Assembly: GCF_042445055.1 (NCBI RefSeq)
Contig: NZ_CP170339.1
Coordinates: 868,001-932,000 of the forward strand
Direction of reading: 5' to 3'
Length of the DNA: 64,000 bases
Origin: Falsihalocynthiibacter sp042445055
GTDB taxonomy: Bacteria > Pseudomonadota > Alphaproteobacteria > Rhodobacterales > Rhodobacteraceae
Positions 8,135-16,352 of the stretch are shown piece after piece (position 1 is the stretch's first letter; the number at the start of each line of letters is the position of its first letter). The notes beneath the pieces were generated by a model that was given only the letters and a program-made list of their open reading frames with translations, was not told the DNA's origin and did not search any database. The position numbers and the translations under genes are program-made.

Positions 8135-9187
8135 TTAGTTGCTTGTTAGGCTTGAAGGCGCGTCAACGTGCAGGGAAGTGTTCCATCCTTCTGCGACATT
8201 TTCGGCATTTACGGTGATTGCTGGCGCAACAACAAAAGCGGGCACGTCCTCACCAAGAAGATCAAGTACAGCAGATGCAGCCATCGCGCGGCCAAGTTCA
8301 TAAGCTTCGTCCGCAACAATCGCTACGACGTTTCCGCCGCGAACCATGTCCAATGCGACCGGCTCAGACAAATCGAGCGTCACGAGCTTGGTTGATTTAT
8401 TGCCATTAGCGCGCAGAGCGGCAAGCACGCCTTCGGCAGGACCAGCCCAAGTTACATAGATGCCGCCGATATCTGGGTTCTTGAGCAACATTGCGTTTGC
8501 GATTTCTTCGGCGCGTGCTGGGTCGCTGATGCCTTGCTCGGCGACAATAGAGATGTTGGGATAGTCATTCTCTATAGTAGCTTTGAACGCATTATCGCGC
8601 TGGTTTGTCACGTAGTAGGTCGCGTCGTGGTAAATCCAGCCAACGGTGCCTTGCTCGCCCATGGAAGCCGCAAGTGCATCGGCTGCTTGTTTGCCCATTT
8701 GAAAGAGATCGTCAGTGACGATGGCCGCATAATCCGCGGGGTGCTCATAACCAGCAGGCAGGTTTGACAGGAAGGATAGGGCTACGCCAGCCTCTTTCGC
8801 TTCTTGAAAGGCCGCAGCCGAAGTCACAGGATCGAGTGGGAGCGACAGGATGATATTGGGCTCTTTGGTCATCGCCGTTTCGATGTCGCTGCGTTGCTTG
8901 GCGGCGTCGAAACCTGCGCTTGTTTCTGCGACAATTTCGATGCCAAGGCGTTCAAACTCGTCGCTGGCCCCTGCGGTTACCGCGTTCACGAAATCCGATT
9001 GATCGTGCCACAACAACGCCGCAGTGTAACCCTCGGCCTTAACCGCGGCGACTTGCTCATCGCTTACGACAACGGCCGAAGAAGGCGTTGCTGTCTCGCC
9101 GTTGGGTCCAGTGGTTTCGGCAAAGCCCATTGTATTTGAAGCTGCAAGCAGCATCGCACTCGCAATGCTCAGTTTTAGATTGTTCAT
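8135..9187 (-). CDS. Periplasmic sugar-type binding protein (type 1 fold)
   Basis: A 350-residue protein. The first 23 residues (MNNLKLSIASAMLLAASN..) form a signal peptide ending FA|ET, followed by an RbsB/LacI-like fold: AALLWHDQSDFVNAVTAGASDEFERLG at the start of lobe 1, AMTKEPNIILSLPLDP, and GGIYVTWAGPAEGVLAALRANG in lobe 2. The start at 9187 is set by AGGAGA 6 bases upstream and an ATGA overlap with the M20 gene. It delivers the substrate to the permease at 6729 and ATPase at 4766. Ligand unknown; the context suggests a sugar amine or glycosyl amino acid. Confidence 0.9.
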   Translation of the reverse strand: MNNLKLSIASAMLLAASNTMGFAETTGPNGETATPSSAVVVSDEQVAAVKAEGYTAALLWHDQSDFVNAVTAGASDEFERLGIEIVAETSAGFDAAKQRSDIETAMTKEPNIILSLPLDPVTSAAAFQEAKEAGVALSFLSNLPAGYEHPADYAAIVTDDLFQMGKQAADALAASMGEQGTVGWIYHDATYYVTNQRDNAFKATIENDYPNISIVAEQGISDPARAEEIANAMLLKNPDIGGIYVTWAGPAEGVLAALRANGNKSTKLVTLDLSEPVALDMVRGGNVVAIVADEAYELGRAMAASAVLDLLGEDVPAFVVAPAITVNAENVAEGWNTSLHVDAPSSLTSN

Positions 9188-10467
9188 GATATTTCTCCTG
9201 TTGGTTGTTGGTTTTTTCTTCGGACGCCGCAAAATTCAGCCATAAACAAGGCGTTCGCACGGATTGCGGCAAGGTATTCTGCGACCTCGATCCGCTCTTC
9301 GTAGGTATGCGCGACCGCGATATCTCCAGGCGCGCAATAGATTGCGGGGCAGCCGATTTGATTGATCAGGAATGGTGATTCCGACCAGTAAGGCGCACCG
9401 CCAATGTTGCCAGAATCGGGTAGGGCACGTTTTACGCAGTCCTGCATCAACAATGCGCCGGGATCCGACGTCGAAATTTCAACTGGAGATCCGCCAAACT
9501 TGTGATCGCGGCCCGCAGGGTAATCAATCGTTAGAGTAACGCCATCTGCCAACTCTGCTTTGGAGAGCGCTGCTTCAAACGCACTCACAGCATTATCGAG
9601 ATCTTCGCCAGGGCGAAGTTTGCGGATCAATGACAGTTTGCATTCGCCTGGCACGGCAATATAGCCGCCTCCCTCCATCCCTGTGACGAGTATCGACGAT
9701 GTCCCGACAAGGTCATGGGCAGGGCCAGAAGAAAGCTCGCTTTCATGTTCCCAGATTTGCGAAAGAACCGCGTGCGTGGCTTTGAACGCATCAATGCCAA
9801 GTTCGGGCGTGCCGAAGTAGGCGGATTTGCCAGTGAGCGTGATATCGGCGATGAAGAAGCCGATTTGTGCGGTGTAAACGTCTAGATTGGTAGGTTCGAC
9901 ATAGACCGCAAAATCAGGCTTTTTGATTTGCCCCGCCTCCACGCGCTTGACCAGATCTTTCGCGCCTGCACTAACGCCTGTGCCGGGTTCTCCGCTTTCT
10001 TCGTCGCCGATGAAGGCAAAGGTAATTCCGCCCAAGGGCTCATATCCAGCCGTCTGAAGAAGGCGCAGCCCTGCGATCGCGGCGCAAATCCCTCCTTTGA
10101 GGTCGCTCGCTCCGCGTGCCCAGACATGACCGTCCCGCTCAATGCCCGCAAAGGCGTCCGAACGCGGATCGTCTTTCCAATGCTCTGCCCAACCGCGAAC
10201 GTGTACAGTATCCGTGTGACCCACGAACATAAGCCGTGGTTGGTCCGCTACGCCCTGATGCGCCGCCCAAACGTTTTTACGCCCCTTTAAGAACGAGCCA
10301 GTTTCGACAGAAAGTTGTAACGCTCGGAGCTGTACGCCCAAGAATTCCGCGAACGGGGTTTCATTGCCGGTTACGCTTTCTATCGCCAAGGCTTCTTTAA
10401 GAAGGTTTGTGTCGTCGGTATCGTTTTGAACTGCTAGAAGTTCTTGGAGGAGGTCGGGATGCTTCAT
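9184..10467 (-). CDS. M20-family metallohydrolase (ArgE/DapE-like deacylase)
   Basis: 427 residues with the M20 metal-site pattern: FVGHTDTVHV (His and Asp ligands), WARGASDLKGGICAA (bridging Asp), FAFIGDEESGEPG (catalytic Glu pair) and a late His in DIAVAHTYEERI. The dimerisation lid lies about residues 205-320. M20 enzymes hydrolyse N-acyl or peptide bonds on small substrates such as N-acetylated amino acids. There is no signal peptide, so it acts in the cytoplasm after import. It overlaps the ROK gene upstream and the binding-protein gene downstream by 4 bases each, a tightly coupled operon. Confidence 0.88.
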   Translation of the reverse strand: MKHPDLLQELLAVQNDTDDTNLLKEALAIESVTGNETPFAEFLGVQLRALQLSVETGSFLKGRKNVWAAHQGVADQPRLMFVGHTDTVHVRGWAEHWKDDPRSDAFAGIERDGHVWARGASDLKGGICAAIAGLRLLQTAGYEPLGGITFAFIGDEESGEPGTGVSAGAKDLVKRVEAGQIKKPDFAVYVEPTNLDVYTAQIGFFIADITLTGKSAYFGTPELGIDAFKATHAVLSQIWEHESELSSGPAHDLVGTSSILVTGMEGGGYIAVPGECKLSLIRKLRPGEDLDNAVSAFEAALSKAELADGVTLTIDYPAGRDHKFGGSPVEISTSDPGALLMQDCVKRALPDSGNIGGAPYWSESPFLINQIGCPAIYCAPGDIAVAHTYEERIEVAEYLAAIRANALFMAEFCGVRRKNQQPTGEIS

Positions 10468-11678
10468 GACATTTTCGCTTTGAAAGCTTCGATTTTTGGC
10501 GCCGGAACGGAGATTTCGGCTCCCTTTTGCCCTTCTGCGAACAGAGATACGTGGAGGTGTGATAGGGCGACTGCCGCACCACCTGCCAATGCTGCATGAT
10601 TGCCTAGACGTGATTTCACGATCTCAATGGGGCGGGGGTAGCAGCGTTCCGCGTGATGAATAATCCGTTCAAGAAGTTCGTCACGAGCACCAATTGAGCC
10701 GCCAACGACCACAGTAGTAGGATCAATGACAGCAACAATGGCTACGATAGCACGCGCGATCTGAATAGCCGCATCGTTAAGTGTATTCAGCGCGTCTTGA
10801 TCGGCGGCAGTTGCAGCATCAAAAATTTCGAGTACAGATTTCTGCTTTCCTGACCGAGCGAGGTATCCCTCAATTATGGCATCGGTTGCGGTTCTTCGCT
10901 CTAGGGCTCCAACCTTTAAGCTTTGCGCTTCAAATGGGTCAGCTCCGAATGGAAGAAAGCCTATTTCGCCCGCCGCACCAGAACTTCCCCGTAGAAGCGA
11001 GCCGCCGAGAACAAGCCCAGACCCAATACCGGTTCCGATCGAGATATAGGCAAGATTTTCGTTCTCTCCGCGACTTCCCATCCAGTGTTCGCCGAGGGCC
11101 GCGAGGTTCACGTCATTTTCGACAAACACTTCGACATCCAAAAGCGTTCGAAGTTCGTCCGCGAAATCAAGCTGATCAATGCCCGAAATATTTGGTGCCA
11201 ACTTAATACCGCCGCTCGATGGGTCCAGAACACCCGGCACACCAATAACGGCGACGTGTAGGTCCGCAAAGGAATTACCATCGGACGATGCAATAGAACG
11301 AACCATTCGCGCGATTTGTTGCAAGACATCTCTTCCACCCGCTGCGGCGGTTGCCTCAACAAATTCTGAAAGAACGACGCCAGTAAGATCACAGAGTGCA
11401 ACGCGTACTTTTGTTCCACCGAGATCCACGCTAGCGATGGTCGCTGCGGTTGGAGAAATCTCGTATACAACGGCGCGTCTGCCAATGTGTCCTTCAGTTT
11501 GCCCAACGGTGCGCACCCAGCCATCATCTTCAAGGTTCGCAACGATTTCTGACACCGTTTGCTTCGACAAACCTGTCATCTTGGAAACGCTTGCCCGAGA
11601 AATCGGACCATAGTTCGCTATAGCTTGAATAATCGCGCTTTGAGACATCCGACGGGAGATTTTTGATTGAATAGCCAT
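10464..11678 (-). CDS. ROK-family transcriptional repressor (NagC/XylR-like)
   Basis: 404 residues: an N-terminal winged helix (residues 10-70, VSKMTGLSKQTVSEIVANLEDDGW) followed by a ROK sugar-kinase fold with DLGGTKVRVAL and the catalytic-type Asp in VENDVNLAALGE. The zinc-binding His/Cys cluster seen in most ROK proteins is missing: the usual GEIGH reads GEIGF and no CxCGxxGC follows. It therefore looks like a regulator rather than a kinase. It is first in the minus-strand operon and a palindrome typical of ROK operators lies just upstream, so it is probably the autoregulated, sugar-responsive repressor of the whole operon. Confidence 0.9.
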   Translation of the reverse strand: MAIQSKISRRMSQSAIIQAIANYGPISRASVSKMTGLSKQTVSEIVANLEDDGWVRTVGQTEGHIGRRAVVYEISPTAATIASVDLGGTKVRVALCDLTGVVLSEFVEATAAAGGRDVLQQIARMVRSIASSDGNSFADLHVAVIGVPGVLDPSSGGIKLAPNISGIDQLDFADELRTLLDVEVFVENDVNLAALGEHWMGSRGENENLAYISIGTGIGSGLVLGGSLLRGSSGAAGEIGFLPFGADPFEAQSLKVGALERRTATDAIIEGYLARSGKQKSVLEIFDAATAADQDALNTLNDAAIQIARAIVAIVAVIDPTTVVVGGSIGARDELLERIIHHAERCYPRPIEIVKSRLGNHAALAGGAAVALSHLHVSLFAEGQKGAEISVPAPKIEAFKAKMS

Positions 11679-11687
11679 GGCGCGCCT

Positions 11688-11714
11688 TTTAGTTCGTTCT
11701 GCTTCCGAACTAAA
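11688..11714. promoter_or_regulatory. ROK-type operator palindrome
   Basis: TTTAGTTCG (11688-11696) and CGAACTAAA (11706-11714) are a perfect 9-bp inverted repeat with a 9-base spacer, 9 bases before the ROK start codon on the minus strand. The pattern TTAGTT...AACTAA is the classic operator of ROK repressors such as Bacillus XylR, so this is very likely the autoregulatory site. Confidence 0.75.
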
Positions 11715-11985
11715 TATGTTTGCAGCATTCTGTCAACAAATACTTTGCTCTGACATGCAGGAAATGACGCCCAAAGCTTTAGATTCCTTAGTGCCTGAGG
11801 CTGTGTGCGTGAATTCTCTTCCATTGTATTCGACGGAATAGCTGCCATCTGACGCCGCAACTTTGCTAGCTGCAGGGCGAATCGTACTCATGACCAGCTA
11901 AGGGTTTAGTTGCTCTGCGTTGGAGATATCGCACTCGAAAAGTCGCCCCGATCGGACGGTGTGTTGAGCTGAAATCTGCGAGAGA
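11715..11985. other. Intergenic region left of the tRNA-Thr island
   Basis: No supported gene, RNA or strong hairpin. It separates the ROK operon promoter region from the island end at 11986. An 80-codon frame on the minus strand overlaps the operator and has no coding features. Confidence 0.5.
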
Positions 11986-12003
11986 GTTATGGTGCTGCCG
12001 GAG
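11986..12003. repeat. Distal attachment site of the tRNA-Thr island
   Basis: GTTATGGTGCTGCCGGAG is identical to 26699-26716, where it covers the last 14 bases of tRNA-Thr plus 4 flanking bases. The copies are in direct orientation about 14.7 kb apart and the nearest gene is a tyrosine integrase. This is the arrangement expected of attL/attR after integration into a tRNA 3' end. Confidence 0.82.
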
Positions 12004-12155
12004 TGCCTCGAAGTCATGAACCATTCCGTGTCAAGCCGTGTCATGAAATATCTTTATTTCAATGAAAATGGATTGTTATGAATATTTTATGTTTCATGTT
12101 GTCGCAGAATGTTTCACACTTTCTCACTATAAAAGGTGGGTCAGAGGGTGGGTCA

Positions 12156-13331
12156 ATGCCAGCGCTAAATAAACTAACATCTCTGCAAGTGAAGAATGCC
12201 TTGCCAGGGAAATATTCTGATGGTGGGGGGCTCTGGCTTCATAAAAAGAGTGGCGACAGTGGTAATTGGTTTTTGCGAGTACATGTATACGGGCGTAGAA
12301 GAGAAATGGGGTTGGGGGCGATGTCTTTAGTTTCTCTAAGTGAGGCTCGGAGTGAGGCGGCTAAGTGGCGTGCAGTCGCGCGACAGGGAAGGGATCCAAT
12401 CAAAGAGCGCGAGAAATTGCGACGCCAAGCGTCAACTATGTCTTATACACTTGAAAATGTAGCAATAGAGACATTTAGCGCCCGAAAAGCTGAGCTGAAA
12501 GAAGATGGGAAGGCTGGGCGATGGTTCTCGCCTTTGGAGTTGCATGTTTTGCCAAGGCTGGGGCAGATGCCTATCGAAGAGATAGATCAGCAAGATATTA
12601 AGAATACCTTGGCCCCAATTTGGCATACCAAAGGTGAAACAGCGAAAAAAGCTATGAATAGACTTGGTATTGTTTTTCGCTACGGCGCGGCAATGGGGCT
12701 TGATGTAGACTTACAGGCCACGATGAAAGCGAAGGCCCTGCTAGGTAAGTCTCGCCAGGTACGTAAACATATTTCGGCGTTACCTTGGACCGAAGTGCCT
12801 GATTTTTATGACAGCCTCTCTGATGAAACGGTAACAAACATTGCATTTCGATTACTCATCCTGACAGCAGTGCGCTCAAGATCATTGAGGTTCATGCATC
12901 TGGATGAATTGCACGAAGATACATGGATTATCCCGGCGGTTCGGATGAAGACCAATAAGGAGTTTCATGTTCCACTTTCAACTGAAGCCCAAAGCCTCAT
13001 TGAGCAATCTATGATGTTTGAGAAAGGCGGGTTCTTGTTCCCAAGTGTTCGTAAAGGTGTAATTTCAGATGCCACGATGTCTCGTTTGATGGAGCGTAGG
13101 GGAATGAATTCAAGGCCGCATGGCTTTAGATCTAGCTTTCGTACATGGTGCGCGGAGGCCACAGAAACTCCTCGCGAGGTCGCCGAAATGGCACTCGCGC
13201 ATGAAACGGGCAATAAAGTTGAACGGGCCTATAGGAGGACGGATTTTTTGGAACAAAGAAGAGTGCTCATGGAGCGCTGGGCGAAGTATGTTTCTGGGAA
13301 AGATGTGCAATTGGGGGGGCGGAATAAATGA
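12156..13331 (+). CDS. Tyrosine-type site-specific integrase (P4-like, DUF4102 N-terminus)
   Basis: About 391 residues from the ATG at 12156 (GAGGGTGGG upstream; an in-frame ATG at 12078 gives an unconserved leader). The N-terminal arm-binding domain shows the P4-type pattern YSDGGGLWLHKK...W.LRV. The catalytic domain has the first Arg in LTAVRSRSLRFMHLDEL, the HGFRSSFRTW His-x-x-Arg motif, the second His in ALAHETGN and the nucleophile Tyr in VERAYRRTD. It lies about 150 bp inside the distal att site and points into the island; it is the probable agent of insertion into tRNA-Thr. The following gene starts inside its stop codon. Confidence 0.93.
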   Translation: MPALNKLTSLQVKNALPGKYSDGGGLWLHKKSGDSGNWFLRVHVYGRRREMGLGAMSLVSLSEARSEAAKWRAVARQGRDPIKEREKLRRQASTMSYTLENVAIETFSARKAELKEDGKAGRWFSPLELHVLPRLGQMPIEEIDQQDIKNTLAPIWHTKGETAKKAMNRLGIVFRYGAAMGLDVDLQATMKAKALLGKSRQVRKHISALPWTEVPDFYDSLSDETVTNIAFRLLILTAVRSRSLRFMHLDELHEDTWIIPAVRMKTNKEFHVPLSTEAQSLIEQSMMFEKGGFLFPSVRKGVISDATMSRLMERRGMNSRPHGFRSSFRTWCAEATETPREVAEMALAHETGNKVERAYRRTDFLEQRRVLMERWAKYVSGKDVQLGGRNK

Positions 13332-14077
13332 GCGCTGACGACTTGAAGAAAGCGATTTCCGTTAGGCAAAGTAAGTGGACCCCGGAGAATGTGGTAGATT
13401 TGATGAATGAGGGCCCCGAATTAAGTATCGAGGCCGGCACAGATTTCAGTAAGTTCAGCCCTTTGGAATTTACGCAATACCTAGTATCATTACTAGATGA
13501 GTTGCCGAAGACGACCATATTGGTTGAAGATGTTTTCGAAGAAGCTCAACTGGTGGCGGATGCCGAAGGCGAAGCATATTCTAAACCCCTGATTATGCAT
13601 ATTGTACATGAAAATCTTCATAGCGCGTTTGCCGCTATAGAAAAAATTCCAGATAACCTTCAAGATCCAGAAATCTTTCAAGATCCAGAAATCCTTCAAG
13701 ATATTGTGCGGCTTGTGTTGGAAAGCGGTTTCCAAGCAGGCAGGGATTATCAACAAGTTGAGTTCCGCGAAAAGTACTTCGCTAAACTAGAAACCATGCG
13801 TGCCGGATCACACAATGGAGGAGAAGCTACAAGACAGAAGCATATTAGAGATAATCAGTTACGGAATGACGAATTATTTAATAAAATTGATGATTTGATG
13901 AATGAACCGCACTCAAAATTTCCTACGGCGTACTCAGCTGTGGTGCATGCAACCGCACTCGGGTTCGGTTCTCGAACTGGTAATGGTACTAATGATATCG
14001 ACGCCAACCGAAAACGGTTCGAGCGAGAGACCTGCGAAGCGCGCAGTCAGCGCAATCTCCGCCGTCAAGACAAGTAA
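13328..14077 (+). CDS. Hypothetical protein coupled to the integrase gene
   Basis: 249 residues, soluble, acidic N-terminal half and basic C-terminus, no recognised domain. It begins with an ATGA overlap at the integrase stop, so it is translated with it. Residues about 111-125 are a short internal repeat (LQDPEIFQDPEILQDI), encoded by an 18-bp tandem near-repeat around 13659-13700 that looks recently expanded. The C-terminal AYSAVVHATALGFGSRTGN may be a DNA-binding or helical region. The codon use is AT-rich beside the hsd genes. Confidence 0.65.
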   Translation: MSADDLKKAISVRQSKWTPENVVDLMNEGPELSIEAGTDFSKFSPLEFTQYLVSLLDELPKTTILVEDVFEEAQLVADAEGEAYSKPLIMHIVHENLHSAFAAIEKIPDNLQDPEIFQDPEILQDIVRLVLESGFQAGRDYQQVEFREKYFAKLETMRAGSHNGGEATRQKHIRDNQLRNDELFNKIDDLMNEPHSKFPTAYSAVVHATALGFGSRTGNGTNDIDANRKRFERETCEARSQRNLRRQDK

Positions 14078-14195
14078 ATGAGCGTGAACTCTTTCCTTTG
14101 GACTACGCTGAGCTATGTCCAATGGAAAGAATTGCTGATCTAGTTCGAGTTGGTATTTCTGATTGTATAAATTCCATGCAATCTCAGGATGTAAC

Positions 14196-14411
14196 ATGCC
14201 AGCCAGCCATACGTATCTCACTCTCAATCAGCTGCTAGAAAGCTTCCCGGTAAGCCGCAGTACCGTATATCGACTAATTGCTAGTGGCCAATTTCCAAAG
14301 CCAATTAAGGTCGGTTCTAGATCTCTTTGGGCTTTGGAAGATGTCGACCAGGCAATTGCCTGTTTTGCCGTGGCCGGGATTAGTAGGCCTGAAAACTCTT
14401 CACTACACTGA
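14196..14411 (+). CDS. AlpA-family helix-turn-helix regulator
   Basis: 71 residues from the ATG at 14196 (AGGA 7 bases upstream). The YLTLNQLLESFPVSRSTVYRLI helix-turn-helix and the wing FPKPIKVGSRSLWALEDVDQAIA are the standard AlpA/MerR-like excisionase fold found on P4-type islands. AlpA proteins activate integrase or cargo expression. It sits between the integrase pair and the reverse transcriptase, on the same strand. Confidence 0.88.
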   Translation: MPASHTYLTLNQLLESFPVSRSTVYRLIASGQFPKPIKVGSRSLWALEDVDQAIACFAVAGISRPENSSLH

Positions 14412-14420
14412 TAGTTAAGT

Positions 14421-14620
14421 CGGAAATTTTCCAGCTGGAGCAAAGTATATGCTTCGCAATGTTCTGATGTCCGGCTGGAACTTTCGATCCGTCAAATCAA
14501 GACTGGAGTTGTCAATTCTCTACTAGGGAATGCTCTTGCAAAACACGACTTTACAGAAATCGTAGCTACGTAGCCTTGAGATTGGTTTGAAAACCAAGGT
14601 TGCAGCCGGTTGCACCGATC
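14421..14620 (+). ncRNA. Candidate structured RNA upstream of the reverse transcriptase
   Basis: The 329-base gap between the AlpA gene and the reverse transcriptase has no coding frame but several strong hairpins. TTCCAGCTGG (14429-14438) pairs with CCGGCTGGAA (14471-14480) as a 10-bp stem with one G-U pair, and its loop contains an inner AGCA/TGCT stem. CGTAGCTACG (14561-14570) is a palindrome. TTGGTTT/AAACCAA (14582-14597) is a tight hairpin. The 14-bp quasi-palindrome follows at 14601. Defence-type reverse transcriptases often use a structured RNA encoded next to the gene. That it is transcribed as such an RNA is inference; operators for the downstream gene are the alternative. Confidence 0.33.
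14601..14614 (+). repeat. 14-bp quasi-palindrome, copy 1
   Basis: TGCAGCCGGTTGCA, about 130 bases before the reverse-transcriptase start. Palindromic around CCGG apart from one position pair. It resembles the CG-centred operators of LacI-family repressors. Five copies lie in this 2.6-kb stretch, and I saw no other full copy in the window. Confidence 0.7.
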
Positions 14621-14740
14621 GCGAGGGGCTCTTCGAGTTCACCATAGTAATATTATTGGGCGGACTGTGAACACAAAAGGCGACCTTAATAAATGCGCCC
14701 GAAGCAGAAATTAAAGGCAACTTCAGAAAGATAGCGTTCC

Positions 14741-16147
14741 ATGAATAATCTCAGCGGCAATTTTGAAAAATATACTCGTAGAGCGCAATGGCGCGCAGAG
14801 AAAGACGGATTGGCGCGGTATTATGCTGCGCACTGTCGCAAGCTCGTGGAGAACCGTATGAATGGGAAGCGACGCCATGAAATCCAGCGATCCTTCTTGC
14901 GCGACCCCAAGCTGAAGCGCGCGGCGATCATCAAATCGCTTAAAGGAAGATGTGGTCGCGATGCGACCTATCGCCGAGCTGAGGGCCTAAACCTGAAATC
15001 CGCGCAAGAGCATCGGATAGAAACATATTTCAAACCTAAGAAAAGCGGCGGGAGACGAATGATCTGCGACTTGCCTTCAGAACTTACCGCAAAACATCAC
15101 ATGATCAAGTCGTTGCTAGACGCAGAATTTAACCGCCATCCAAATATGTTCGGCGTAAAAAGTTTTGGCCGCGAAGATGCGGCGCAACGAATTCAGGAAC
15201 TCCAGAGAGACGGGCTCACAACGCTTTGGCAAACTGACATCTCGGATTGTTATGACAGCTTTAACTTACAAGCGCTTTACGAGCTCCCACTTCCCCGCGA
15301 TGTGATCGCCAATTCACTTGATACACGATCCGACCACTTCTCATTCCAAGCACAAAACACAACTCTGAATGCTATGAAAGGGGCATCTCCGGAAATGCCG
15401 TATAGGGCAATGCCGGTAAATTCAATGATACAGGACAATAGGAATATTGGTATACAGGACTATAGAGTTATTGGTTCTAGTACTTATAATAATAGTGGCA
15501 ACACCAGAGGACCGAGGGGACTTATGCAAGGCTCTCCGGCTTCGCCCGGCATACTAGCGTGGCACCTGAATGAATGTTTAAAGACATTGCCTCTAAATGA
15601 GGATGTTCAGGTCATCGTTTGCTTTGACAATCTTTTGATTGCTAGCCGCGACGAAGAAGCTAACCGGATGATTAGGAATACCTTGGCCGAATGCTTGGGT
15701 CGGTGCTCCTTTGGTCCTCTGACGTTGCACACGCCTGAAGGAGCCGATGCAGATGGTGAAACGCACTTTCTTGGATATTGCCACAGGGAAGATGGGGAGA
15801 GAATTGGCATAGGGCTAACGAGCCGGGAAAGTTTAACAAGCCGCCTTGTGCGGCATGAGAAAAATTTTGAAGCCCAGCTTGTGGCATGCCCTGAGCAGGT
15901 GGACTATGAGGCAGAGTGCTACGAGCTTTGGAAAATCCTGCTAGATTTTGCTAACGGTTTTCCGAGCATTACCGATATCAACGCGGAAATGGCGGAATTC
16001 ATCGAAACTTCATCGTGGATACCGCAACTTAGTGGAAGCCCGCTCCTGATCGATACTCATTTGCGCCTATTTTCTGAGAATGGGGCAGTTGATCGTCACG
16101 TATTGCATACTAATCTATCAAGTCGCAGAAGAAGGCGACCAACGTAA
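14741..16147 (+). CDS. Reverse transcriptase, unusual motif C (CFDN)
   Basis: 468 residues. A basic N-terminal extension of about 90 residues precedes the polymerase fold: RIETYFKPKKSGGRRMICD (fingers, 92-110), TDISDCYDSFN (motif A, catalytic Asp 166), a loop-rich insertion (about 180-255), RGLMQGSPASPG (motif B, 259-270), VIVCFDNLLIA (motif C, 292-301) and THFLGYCHRE (motif E, 341-350). The usual Y-x-D-D of motif C is C-F-D-N, so the second Asp is Asn. The NAxxH and VTG marks of retron enzymes and the maturase domain of group II introns are not seen. QGSPASP points to the unclassified, defence-associated RT groups. It is flanked by direct 14-bp repeats at 14601 and 16241. Biological role unknown. 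Confidence 0.85.
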   Translation: MNNLSGNFEKYTRRAQWRAEKDGLARYYAAHCRKLVENRMNGKRRHEIQRSFLRDPKLKRAAIIKSLKGRCGRDATYRRAEGLNLKSAQEHRIETYFKPKKSGGRRMICDLPSELTAKHHMIKSLLDAEFNRHPNMFGVKSFGREDAAQRIQELQRDGLTTLWQTDISDCYDSFNLQALYELPLPRDVIANSLDTRSDHFSFQAQNTTLNAMKGASPEMPYRAMPVNSMIQDNRNIGIQDYRVIGSSTYNNSGNTRGPRGLMQGSPASPGILAWHLNECLKTLPLNEDVQVIVCFDNLLIASRDEEANRMIRNTLAECLGRCSFGPLTLHTPEGADADGETHFLGYCHREDGERIGIGLTSRESLTSRLVRHEKNFEAQLVACPEQVDYEAECYELWKILLDFANGFPSITDINAEMAEFIETSSWIPQLSGSPLLIDTHLRLFSENGAVDRHVLHTNLSSRRRRRPT

Positions 16148-16240
16148 TACCCTTGCGGTGAAGGTATTGTTTTGGCGGTTCCTTGGCGGCGTAGCCATTG
16201 TCCTAGTCTGCCGTAAATGGATCGCTTTGTTCAAGGTTCT

Positions 16241-16254
16241 TGCAGCCGGTTGCA
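16241..16254 (+). repeat. 14-bp quasi-palindrome, copy 2
   Basis: TGCAGCCGGTTGCA, same orientation as copy 1, about 100 bases before the secreted-protein gene at 16353. Flanks share CAAGGT before and a GAGGG after the core with copy 1, so copies 1 and 2 form a longer imperfect direct repeat around the reverse-transcriptase gene. Confidence 0.7.
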
Positions 16255-16352
16255 TTAAATGTGAGGGATAGATATTGTTTAATTTCATATATATAGGCGT
16301 CATCACGATTAAGAGAGATTGAGTTAGAAATCGTAGTTCGATGGGGGGCATT

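Noticed and set aside
14582..14604. A hix-like DNA-invertase crossover site (AAAACC-AA-GGTT)
   Set aside because: One resemblance only, without a second site in the right place; the segment is better explained as a hairpin next to the 14-mer.
14741..16147. The RT as part of a diversity-generating retroelement or a classical retron
   Set aside because: No template/variable repeat pair or target gene was seen, motif B reads QGSPASP unlike DGR enzymes, and the retron NAxxH and VTG motifs are missing.
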